A program made the position numbers and the translations under genes. DNA of 8,173 bases from DAOTXK01 sp034435395 (GTDB taxonomy: Bacteria > Chloroflexota > Anaerolineae > Aggregatilineales > Ch27), in assembly GCA_034435395.1 (NCBI GenBank), contig DAOTXK010000122.1, forward strand, positions 1-8,173, in the 5' to 3' direction. Below the pieces are notes generated by a model, which saw only the letters and a list, made by a program, of their open reading frames with translations, was not told the DNA's origin and ran no database searches. Numbering within the stretch: the stretch's first letter is position 1; every line of letters begins with the position of its first letter. Positions 1-5,398 of the stretch are shown here, piece by piece.

Positions 1-1
1 C

Positions 2-595
2 CCCACCCTGACGCCGGTCGATGCCAGCGCGCCGCCCACCGCCTCCCCCCCTCCCCTGCCCGGCCCGCCGGATGTTGGGGAAGGCGTCCCGCCGCCGGTT
101 ACCATCACGCTGCCCGAGGGCTGGATCACCGAACACCTGACGGTGCCGGTGCGCGACCAGCTCACCCGCGGCGAGGTCCCGCTCAGCGTTTTTGCCGGGC
201 CGATACCGGACCACCAGGACATCACCGGCTGGATCGTGGTGCTGTGGGGCTTTCCCAGCATCAGCGCCCGACCGGAACCCGACCCCTGGGCCGATGGCCT
301 GCGCTTTTTACGCGGCGCGCTGCTTGATTCGTCGTGTAACACGGCCACCGATCTGGCGCAGAACTACCGCCTGGGTGGGCGGGAGGCCATCGGCACGACC
401 TTTTCCGCCGTCGGCTGTCGCGGCGAGCCAGACACGGCGGGGTGGTTCGCCGGGATCACCGTCTACGGCGGCAATTATGTCTTCTTTGTCTACACGGAGC
501 CGCGCGAGGGGATCGAGCTGGCGCGGGATACGCTCCAGGGCATCCTGGACACCATCGTCTGGCAGCCCATCCCCACCCGGACGCCGGAGCCATGA
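2..595 (+). CDS. Unrecognised protein, 3' portion only (Pro/Thr-rich linker plus C-terminal domain)
   Basis: The reading frame is open from the left edge and ends at TGA 593-595, giving about 197 visible residues; the true start lies outside the window. The first ~35 residues are rich in Pro, Thr and Ala, as in a flexible linker after a signal peptide or lipobox (that part is not visible). The rest looks like a compact alpha/beta domain. It opens with a strand containing TITLPEGW, continues through WIVVLWGFPSI, and ends with aromatic strands (GWFAGITVYGG, YVFFVYTE), a helix (ELARDTLQGILDTI) and a TPEP tail. This resembles small extracytoplasmic domains of the 'LPxGW' sort often found in lipoproteins, but I do not recognise a family and assign no function. 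An internal GTG at 143 is probably not the real start because the frame continues upstream with coding-like composition. The stop abuts the Fur gene, so the two are probably co-transcribed. Confidence 0.7.
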   Translation, partial: PTLTPVDASAPPTASPPPLPGPPDVGEGVPPPVTITLPEGWITEHLTVPVRDQLTRGEVPLSVFAGPIPDHQDITGWIVVLWGFPSISARPEPDPWADGLRFLRGALLDSSCNTATDLAQNYRLGGREAIGTTFSAVGCRGEPDTAGWFAGITVYGGNYVFFVYTEPREGIELARDTLQGILDTIVWQPIPTRTPEP

Positions 596-618
596 CCCAT
601 CCCCCGGGAGAGAATGCC

Positions 619-1065
619 ATGTCCGCCACCGCCGATGATTTGCTGAACGGCCTCCGCCGCCGGGGTTATCGCATCACCACCCCGCGCCGCCGGGTGCTGG
701 ACGTGCTGCTGGCCCGCCGGGAGAGCCACCTGAGCTGCGAGGAAGTGACGCAGGCGCTGGCGGCGCAGGGCGCGGACATGAATGCCACCACCGTCTACCG
801 CATCTTGCAGTGGTTAAAAGACGCCGGCTTCGTCACCCAGACCGACCTGGGCGGCGGCCACGACGTGTATTCCTGGCTCGGTGAGACGCCGCACCATCAC
901 CTGGTCTGCCTGAACTGCCGGCACATCATCGACGCTGACGATTCGCTGTTGGAGCCGCTGCGCCGGGCGCTGCGGGAGCGGCACGGCTTCCACGCCCGCA
1001 TCGAGCACTTCGCCATCTTCGGCTTATGCGCCGACTGCGCCCGCGAGGCCGCCACCGACGACTGA
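619..1065 (+). CDS. Fur-family transcriptional regulator (Fur/Zur/PerR type)
   Basis: A 148-residue protein of normal Fur-family length: a DNA-binding metalloregulator of metal uptake, zinc homeostasis or peroxide stress. The N-terminal winged helix covers about residues 8-85, with the recognition-helix motif ATTVYRIL (56-63) and His37 in the usual helix position. The C-terminal dimerisation domain has the HHHLVC motif (92-97) and two CxxC pairs, C97/C100 and C137/C140, which form the structural Zn site in this family. D105 and H130 sit near the usual regulatory metal ligands. The position that is Glu in E. coli Fur (after VF) appears to be Ser85, so the sub-class cannot be assigned by motif. 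ATG 619 was chosen because GGGAGAG (606-612) lies 6 nt upstream. An ATG at 592 overlapping the previous stop is in frame but poorly placed relative to its GGAG. It is probably transcribed with the upstream gene and perhaps the small ORF downstream. Confidence 0.93.
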   Translation: MSATADDLLNGLRRRGYRITTPRRRVLDVLLARRESHLSCEEVTQALAAQGADMNATTVYRILQWLKDAGFVTQTDLGGGHDVYSWLGETPHHHLVCLNCRHIIDADDSLLEPLRRALRERHGFHARIEHFAIFGLCADCAREAATDD

Positions 1066-1098
1066 CCGCCGCGCCATTGATACTTTATAAGGGGAAAG

Positions 1099-1245
1099 AT
1101 GACCGGACAATCGCCGGGCCGCGACCGTATCCTGTTCCCTCTGGTGGCCGGCAGATGTCCCGATGTCGCCCGCCGCCACTACTCCTATACCAACCTGGAG
1201 AAATACCTGGTCGCCCTGCTCAACCCCTGCCTGGGGAAGAATTGA
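1099..1245 (+). CDS. Small ORF, 48 residues, hypothetical
   Basis: ATG 1099 to TGA 1243-1245. The Shine-Dalgarno-like run AAGGGGAAAG (1089-1098) directly precedes the start and is the best ribosome binding site on this side of the window. Third codon positions are mostly G or C, like the neighbouring genes. The product is basic at its N-terminus (SPGRDRILFPL), has Cys20 and Cys44 and a possible amphipathic helix (YTNLEKYLVALLNP, about 30-43), with no signal peptide or transmembrane segment. It begins 33 nt after the Fur stop in the same frame, but two in-frame TGA codons (1063 and 1078) separate them, so it is not a Fur extension by simple readthrough. I do not recognise a family. It could be a real small protein co-transcribed with fur, or chance; the ribosome binding site and codon use argue modestly for real. 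Confidence 0.45.
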   Translation: MTGQSPGRDRILFPLVAGRCPDVARRHYSYTNLEKYLVALLNPCLGKN

Positions 1246-1276
1246 GCGGCACAAGCCGGGCACGCACCCGGGAAAG

Positions 1277-1301
1277 CTCGCCGCCACCGGCTGACGGCGA
1301 G
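1277..1301 (-). terminator. Hairpin at the end of the frr-uppS-cdsA operon
   Basis: CTCGCCG (1277-1283) and CGGCGAG (1295-1301) form a perfect 7-bp stem with an 11-nt loop, placed immediately after the cdsA stop (1304-1306 on the minus strand). Read leftward, only three T residues follow the stem, so it is a weak intrinsic terminator at best. A second small stem, CCGGG (1256-1260) with CCCGG (1267-1271), lies beside it. The 58-nt gap between the convergent genes holds nothing else. Confidence 0.35.
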
Positions 1302-1303
1302 GC

Positions 1304-2104
1304 TCAGGTGAACCAGAGGATAAAATAGTAACCCAGAACAGCGGCCACCAGGACGGTATCCAGCCGGTCCATGGCCCCGCCGTGGCCGGGGATCAGGCGG
1401 CTGGTGTCCTTGACTCCCACCTGCCGCTTGAAAGAGGAAACTACCAAGTCGCCCAGCGGCGTCACCACCGCCACCATCAGGCCGATGGCCGCGCCGTGCC
1501 AGAGCAGCATCGACGGGGCCTTCGCCCCCCACAGCAGTGCCAGCAGACCGCCGAAGAGCACGGCGAAGACCACGCCCCCGACGTACCCTTCCCACGTCTT
1601 TCTGGGGCTGACGCGCGGATCGAGCGGGTGCCGCCCGAACCACGTCCCGGCGAAATAAGCGCCGGTGTCGGCGGCGAAGGTGCACGGCACCACCAGCAGG
1701 GTCCACCACTCGCCAGCGGGCAACGCCCGCAGCCGCAGCAGGTGCGATCCCAGCCAGCCCAGGTACAGCGGGATGCCCAGCATGAGGGCGAAGCTGTTGA
1801 GGGGGGCGGCGTCGCCCCGGTGGAAGTGATACAGACTGACCGCCATCGCCAGGAGGATGGCGGCGGCCAGGCCCGGCCCCAGAACCTCCGGCCAGGCGAC
1901 CGAGAGGGTGATCACCAGCAGCAACAGCCAGGACACCGCCAGCGAAAGCGCGTAACCCTCGGCCTTCATCAGGCGGTTCAACTCCCAGACGCCAATCCCC
2001 AGCAGCGCCGTCACCACGGCCAGATACACGGCCCCGCCCAGCCAAACCACCAGGACGAAAAGAGGCAGCAGGACGATGGCGACAAGCGTGCGGGTGCGAA
2101 GCAT
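1304..2104 (-). CDS. cdsA: Phosphatidate cytidylyltransferase (CDP-diacylglycerol synthase)
   Basis: A 266-residue polytopic membrane protein. CdsA transfers CMP from CTP to phosphatidic acid to make CDP-diacylglycerol, the precursor of the acidic and zwitterionic phospholipids. There are about eight hydrophobic segments, the first at roughly residues 8-40. Family landmarks are the ADTGAYFAG segment, SPRKTWEG, and the C-terminal signature SFKR...KD...IPGHGG...DRLD (223-249) with the metal- and substrate-binding Asp and His residues in place. Length is typical. The ATG at 2104 lies 12 nt after the uppS stop. No good Shine-Dalgarno sequence precedes it (the spacer reads CCACCCTCCGCC), which suggests translation coupled to uppS. 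It is the last gene of the operon; dxr and rseP, which often follow in other bacteria, are absent here. Confidence 0.96.
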   Translation of the reverse strand: MLRTRTLVAIVLLPLFVLVVWLGGAVYLAVVTALLGIGVWELNRLMKAEGYALSLAVSWLLLLVITLSVAWPEVLGPGLAAAILLAMAVSLYHFHRGDAAPLNSFALMLGIPLYLGWLGSHLLRLRALPAGEWWTLLVVPCTFAADTGAYFAGTWFGRHPLDPRVSPRKTWEGYVGGVVFAVLFGGLLALLWGAKAPSMLLWHGAAIGLMVAVVTPLGDLVVSSFKRQVGVKDTSRLIPGHGGAMDRLDTVLVAAVLGYYFILWFT

Positions 2105-2116
2105 GGCGGAGGGTGG

Positions 2117-2857
2117 CTAAGGCTGGGCCACCAGCCGGCCAAAACGCCGCTCGCGCTGGCCATACTGCACCAGCGCTTTGTGGAGTTCTTCCCGGTCAAA
2201 GTCCGGCCAGAGGGTGGGCGTGGAGTAGTATTCGGCGTAGGCCCCCTGCCAGATCAAAAAGTTGCTGACTCTCAACTCCCCACTGGTGCGGATGATCAGG
2301 TCCGGATCGGGCAACCCGGCGGTGTACAGATACCGATCGACCAGCTCCTCATCAATCGCCTCCGGCGGGATGCCGTCGGCCACGATGTGCCGGATGGCCC
2401 GCACGATCTCGTGCCGCCCACCGTAGTTGAAGGCCACGTTCAGGATGAGGCGGTCGTTCTCTTTGGTCAGTTCGATGGCCTGCCGCACCTTGTTCTGCAA
2501 ATGCCTGGGCAGGCGCTCCAACTCGCCCAGGTGCCGCAGCTGCACGCCTTCCTGGTGCAGTTCGTCCAGCTCTTTGTCGATCACGCTTTCCAGGATGTGC
2601 AACAGGGCGCGGATCTCCCAGCGGGGCCGCCCCCAGTTTTCGGTGGAAAAGGCGTAGATGGTCAGCACCTTAACGCCAAATTCCACGCAGGCCCGGATCA
2701 CCCGCCGCAGGTTTTCGGTTCCCGCCTCATGCCCGGCATTCCGGGGCAGGCCGCGCGCCTTGGCCCAGCGCCCATTGCCATCCATGATGATCGCCACATG
2801 GCGCGGCACCTTTTCCAGCGGCGTTTCGTCCAGGCAGGTGTTGCCGTTAGCATCCAC
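2117..2857 (-). CDS. uppS: Isoprenyl (undecaprenyl) diphosphate synthase, cis-type
   Basis: A 246-residue soluble cis-prenyltransferase that condenses isopentenyl diphosphate onto farnesyl diphosphate to make the C55 lipid carrier used in peptidoglycan and glycan synthesis. The family motif HVAIIMDGNGRWA (20-32) carries the catalytic Asp26. It is followed by the GHEAG loop, TIYAFSTENW (66-75), FNYGGR (143-148), and the signature IIRTSGELRVSNFLIWQ (188-204) with Arg190 and Arg196 for the allylic or IPP diphosphate, then AYAEYY with Glu209. Nothing is missing. The start is GTG at 2857. GGAGG (2868-2872, minus strand) lies 10 nt upstream, inside the last codons of frr, and only 5 nt separate the frr stop from this start, so the two are translationally coupled. 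Confidence 0.97.
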   Translation of the reverse strand: MDANGNTCLDETPLEKVPRHVAIIMDGNGRWAKARGLPRNAGHEAGTENLRRVIRACVEFGVKVLTIYAFSTENWGRPRWEIRALLHILESVIDKELDELHQEGVQLRHLGELERLPRHLQNKVRQAIELTKENDRLILNVAFNYGGRHEIVRAIRHIVADGIPPEAIDEELVDRYLYTAGLPDPDLIIRTSGELRVSNFLIWQGAYAEYYSTPTLWPDFDREELHKALVQYGQRERRFGRLVAQP

Positions 2858-2862
2858 GCCGT

Positions 2863-3420
2863 TTAAACCTCCATCACTTCCGCTTCTTTACGCTGGCCGA
2901 CTTCCTCAACTTCTTTGATGTACCTGTCCGTCAGTTCCTGCACCTTGTCCATGCCCCGATCGCGCTCGTTCTCCGAGATCACTTTCTCGCGCTCGAACTC
3001 GCGCAGGTCATCGATGGCCGACCGCCGCACGTTGCGCACGGCGACCTTCGCTTCCTCAACGCGCCGGCTGACCACCCGCACCAGCTCGCGGCGGCGCTCT
3101 TCGGTCAGCGGGGGGAGATTCAGCCGGATGTTGATCCCGTCATTGCTGGGGGTCAGCCCCAGATCGGAAGCCTGGATGGCTCGCTCAATCGCCTTGAGGG
3201 TATGGGGGTCATACAGGCGGATGGCGATCTGCTGTGGCTCAGGGATGGCGATCGAGGCCAGCTGATACAGGGGCGTGGGCACGCCGTAATAGTCCACCAT
3301 CAGTTTCTCCACCAGAGCCGCGCTGGCGCGTCCGGTCCGCAGTCCGGCCAAGTCCTCTTCCAAAACGGATAGCGCCGCCTTCATCCGGTGTTCGGCATCC
3401 GAAAGCACATCCTTAATCAC
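2863..3420 (-). CDS. frr: Ribosome recycling factor
   Basis: A 185-residue protein, the standard length. RRF acts with EF-G in the cytoplasm to split post-termination ribosomes. The three-helix-bundle domain contains the family hallmarks LAGLRTGRAS (24-33), the DYYG turn, RLYDP, SNDGINIRLNLPPLTEERR (93-111), and the C-terminal coiled helix ending at EVMEV. The GTG at 3420 was chosen because GAGG lies 8 nt upstream. An out-of-frame ATG at 3425 overlaps it but gives only two codons. It is first in the operon. In many bacteria it follows rpsB-tsf-pyrH, but here the upstream neighbour is a divergent histidine kinase, so frr has its own promoter and leader. Confidence 0.97.
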   Translation of the reverse strand: MIKDVLSDAEHRMKAALSVLEEDLAGLRTGRASAALVEKLMVDYYGVPTPLYQLASIAIPEPQQIAIRLYDPHTLKAIERAIQASDLGLTPSNDGINIRLNLPPLTEERRRELVRVVSRRVEEAKVAVRNVRRSAIDDLREFEREKVISENERDRGMDKVQELTDRYIKEVEEVGQRKEAEVMEV

Positions 3421-3555
3421 GGCATTTTCCTCTTAACGCAGCAGGCGGCAAAACGCTGATCTTCACGGGCCTGAACGCTCATGAGCCGCCGCCACCGCCC
3501 CTAAATACCTGCCATCCTGCCGGGGGAAGTCCTCGCCAGTGCCATGCGCCTGAGT

Positions 3556-3571
3556 GAGGTGAGGGCACCTC
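3556..3571. promoter_or_regulatory. Perfect inverted repeat in the frr leader
   Basis: GAGGTG and CACCTC are perfect 6-nt inverted arms around a 4-nt centre. The dyad lies 25-40 nt downstream of the predicted frr -10 box, so it is just inside the transcript. It could be an operator for a dimeric repressor or a small RNA hairpin. No cognate factor can be named. Confidence 0.35.
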
Positions 3572-3595
3572 GACAGCGTCTGGCCCAGCAGGTCC

Positions 3596-3624
3596 AGTAT
3601 ACTTTAGGGCGGGCATGGTGTCCA
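3596..3624 (-). promoter_or_regulatory. Predicted sigma70-type promoter of frr-uppS-cdsA
   Basis: On the minus strand TGGACA (3624-3619) matches the -35 consensus at five of six positions. A 17-nt spacer follows, then TATACT (3601-3596), also five of six. This is the best-spaced promoter pair I found in the window. Transcription would begin near 3589, leaving a leader of about 170 nt before the frr GTG. The -10 lies in an 8-bp palindrome, AGTATACT, so it also reads as a -10 rightward, but no good -35 supports that direction. Confidence 0.5.
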
Positions 3625-3718
3625 GTCATGCCGCCGCCCACCGGGGCCGCCGCCGACCTGCCGCCTGGCGGGGCCGTTCCCGGCTGCCCATACTCATGCA
3701 GTTCTCACCTTGGTATCG

Positions 3719-3724
3719 TATACT
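3719..3724 (+). promoter_or_regulatory. Candidate -10 box for the histidine kinase
   Basis: TATACT matches the -10 consensus at five of six positions and lies about 60 nt before the kinase ATG, in the most AT-rich part of the intergenic region. No recognisable -35 lies 16-18 nt upstream and there is no extended -10 TG, so an activator or alternative sigma factor may be needed, or the box is fortuitous. Confidence 0.3.
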
Positions 3725-3783
3725 CTACACGACCAGCCCGCATAGTGCTCACCCCGGCGTGAGCGTCGGGAACAGTGGATTTT

Positions 3784-5259
3784 ATGAGCATACGCCTGCG
3801 CCTGACCCTTGCCTATTCCGCCGTGCTGCTGGTGATCCTGTTCATCTTCGGCGGTGTCGTCGCCAGCGTGTTACATTGGGTGCTGCTCGACACCGTGGAC
3901 CGCACGCTGGAAGACACCGTCAACGAGGTCATCGGCAACATCGGCGGGCCTCGCCTGTGGTGGTCCTTCCCAGAACTACAGCCACTCATCCGGTATGACC
4001 TGCCCAACCTGGATATCTTCCGCGCCTCCAATGTGTTTGTGCAGGTTTGGGATGTCAATGGTCAGCTCCGCAGCAGTTCCAATAACCTGGCGGGCTACCA
4101 CGCCGCCCTGGACGCCGCCGCGCTGACCGCCGCCCAGGAAACCCGGCGCAACGTCACCATCGACGGCGCGCCGTTGCGCGTGCTCACCCGCCCTGTCATC
4201 GAGGCCGGGCGCACCCTGGGTTATGTCCAGGCCGGCGTGTTGATCGGCACGGTGGCGGAAGCCCGGAGCCGAGTCCTGCTGCTGATGCTGGTCGCCGGGC
4301 TGTTCGCGCTGCTGGGCTCGGTGATTCTGGGGAGCGCCCTGTTGGAGCGGGCGCTGCGCCCCATCGAGACCATTGCTGAGGCCGCCTCCCAGATCGCCAC
4401 CGGCGACGACCTGAGCCGTCGCATCCAGTACGACGGCCCGCCGGATGAATTGGGCCAGCTCACCACCATCTTCAACGCCACCCTCAGCCGCCTGGAGAAC
4501 CTGTTCACCGCCCAGCGGCGCTTCGTGGCCGATGTCTCCCACGAACTGCGCACCCCGCTGACGGTCATTCAGGCCAACGTGGACCTGGTCCGGCGCTACG
4601 GCCCGGACGAGGACTCGCTCCAGGCCATCGACAGCGAAAGCAAGCGCATGGCGCGCCTGGTGGGCGATCTGCTCCTGCTGGCCCAGGCCGACGCCGGAGA
4701 ACTGCCCCTGGTCAAACAGAACCTGGAGCTGGACACGCTGGTGCTGGAAGTCTTTGAGCAGGCCGAGGTGCTGAGCGGGTCCAACACCCAGGTCAGGCTG
4801 GGCCGCTTTGAGCCAGTCCGCGTGTACGGCGACCCCGACCGCCTCAAGCAACTTCTGCTCAACCTGGTCAGCAACGCCATCAAATATACGCCGCCGGAAG
4901 GGACCATCACGCTGTCCGTCTGGCCGGAAGGCTCCCAGGCGCTGATAGCCGTGGCCGACACCGGCGAAGGCATCCCGCCGGAAGACCTGCCCCACATCTT
5001 CGACCGCTTCTACCGGGTGGATAAAGCCCGCGCCCGCAAGCAAGGCGGGGCCGGGCTGGGCCTCGCCATCGCCCAGTGGATCGCGCAGGCCCACGGCGGC
5101 ACGATTGGGGCACAAAGCCAGCCCGGCGTCGGGACCACCTTCACCGTCCGCCTGCCCCGCCAGATGCCGCCGCCGGAACCGGCCGTCGAGACGCGCCCGG
5201 CCATCAGCCTGCCGCGCCATCTGCGCCGGACCAACGGCGGCGACTCCGGGCGTCCCTAG
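3784..5259 (+). CDS. Sensor histidine kinase (two TM segments, HAMP, HisKA, HATPase_c)
   Basis: A 491-residue membrane sensor kinase that autophosphorylates on His and passes the phosphate to a response regulator. Domains in order: cytoplasmic start MSIRLRLTL, TM1 about 10-34, extracytoplasmic sensor about 35-162, TM2 about 163-186, HAMP about 187-239, and HisKA with the H box VSHELRTPLT (phospho-acceptor His253). The ATPase domain has N box NLVSNAIKYTP (Asn364), G1 DTGEGI (392-397), F box FDRFYRVD (406-413) and G2 GGAGLGLAI (421-429). All catalytic motifs are intact. A Pro-rich tail of about 30 residues follows. ATG 3784 is preferred over an in-frame GTG at 3775 on N-terminal appearance; neither has a strong ribosome binding site. 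No response regulator is adjacent, so it is an orphan here. The ligand is unknown. Its downstream neighbour in the same direction is a secreted PDZ protein. Confidence 0.95.
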   Translation: MSIRLRLTLAYSAVLLVILFIFGGVVASVLHWVLLDTVDRTLEDTVNEVIGNIGGPRLWWSFPELQPLIRYDLPNLDIFRASNVFVQVWDVNGQLRSSSNNLAGYHAALDAAALTAAQETRRNVTIDGAPLRVLTRPVIEAGRTLGYVQAGVLIGTVAEARSRVLLLMLVAGLFALLGSVILGSALLERALRPIETIAEAASQIATGDDLSRRIQYDGPPDELGQLTTIFNATLSRLENLFTAQRRFVADVSHELRTPLTVIQANVDLVRRYGPDEDSLQAIDSESKRMARLVGDLLLLAQADAGELPLVKQNLELDTLVLEVFEQAEVLSGSNTQVRLGRFEPVRVYGDPDRLKQLLLNLVSNAIKYTPPEGTITLSVWPEGSQALIAVADTGEGIPPEDLPHIFDRFYRVDKARARKQGGAGLGLAIAQWIAQAHGGTIGAQSQPGVGTTFTVRLPRQMPPPEPAVETRPAISLPRHLRRTNGGDSGRP

Positions 5260-5398
5260 GCGTCCGTTTAGCAGACCGGCGCGACCGTTTTTTAGCAGAA
5301 TCTTATCGCCGTTTCACGCCGGATTCAGGCGACCGCGTTAGACTCGACAATAGATGCCGTATCATCCACCTTATTCGCATGCGTATAGGAGAGCAGAG
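5260..5398 (+). other. Kinase-PDZ gene spacer with direct repeat and T-run
   Basis: This 139-nt spacer carries TTTAGCAGA twice (5267-5275 and 5291-5299, 24 nt apart), each preceded by CCG plus T residues. A run of six T (5288-5293) follows a very short CGG/CCG stem, too weak to call a terminator. TATCAT (5360-5365) resembles a -10 box, but no well-spaced -35 is evident. The repeats could be activator sites for the downstream gene. The ribosome binding site AGGAG (5387-5391) ends the spacer, 7 nt before the ATG. Confidence 0.35.

Larger units (their letters stand above)
3421..3783. other. Divergent intergenic region between frr and the histidine kinase
   Basis: This 363-nt region contains no convincing gene. 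A 72-codon ORF at 3544-3762 on the plus strand has no ribosome binding site and a non-protein-like Pro/Arg composition. What it does contain is a leftward promoter for frr (3596-3624), a perfect dyad GAGGTGAGGGCACCTC (3556-3571) in the resulting leader, a GC-rich block with short inverted repeats (about 3630-3690), a rightward TATACT box (3719-3724), and a 7-bp hairpin (3753-3770) just before the kinase start. The heptamer GTATACT occurs twice, at 3597-3603 and 3718-3724. Confidence 0.7.

Noticed and set aside
592..618. Upstream ATG (592) as the Fur start, overlapping the previous stop as ATGA
   Set aside because: The GGAG before it is only 2 nt away, and the added residues do not resemble a Fur N-terminus; ATG 619 has GGGAGAG at proper spacing.
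1382..2866. 494-codon open frame on the plus strand opposite cdsA and uppS
   Set aside because: It is antisense to two clearly conserved genes, and its Gln/Pro/Arg/His-rich translation has no domain pattern. Long antisense frames are expected in GC-rich coding DNA with biased third positions.
3417..3425. Two-codon leader ORF ATG-CCG-TGA overlapping the frr GTG start
   Set aside because: The purine-rich GAGG is 3 nt from this ATG but 8 nt from the GTG, so it serves frr; a start-stop regulatory element cannot be supported from one sequence.
3544..3762. 72-codon ORF in the divergent intergenic region
   Set aside because: It has no Shine-Dalgarno sequence, an unnatural Pro/Ala/Arg composition, and overlaps the best promoter and dyad signals.
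3976..5220. 414-codon open frame on the minus strand opposite the histidine kinase
   Set aside because: It is a shadow of the kinase: low-complexity Gly/Gln/Ala/His composition and no ribosome binding site or motif.
5354..5398. Upstream start for the PDZ protein at 5354
   Set aside because: It would put 15 polar residues before a clear signal peptide and run through the AGGAG ribosome binding site; ATG 5399 fits both.
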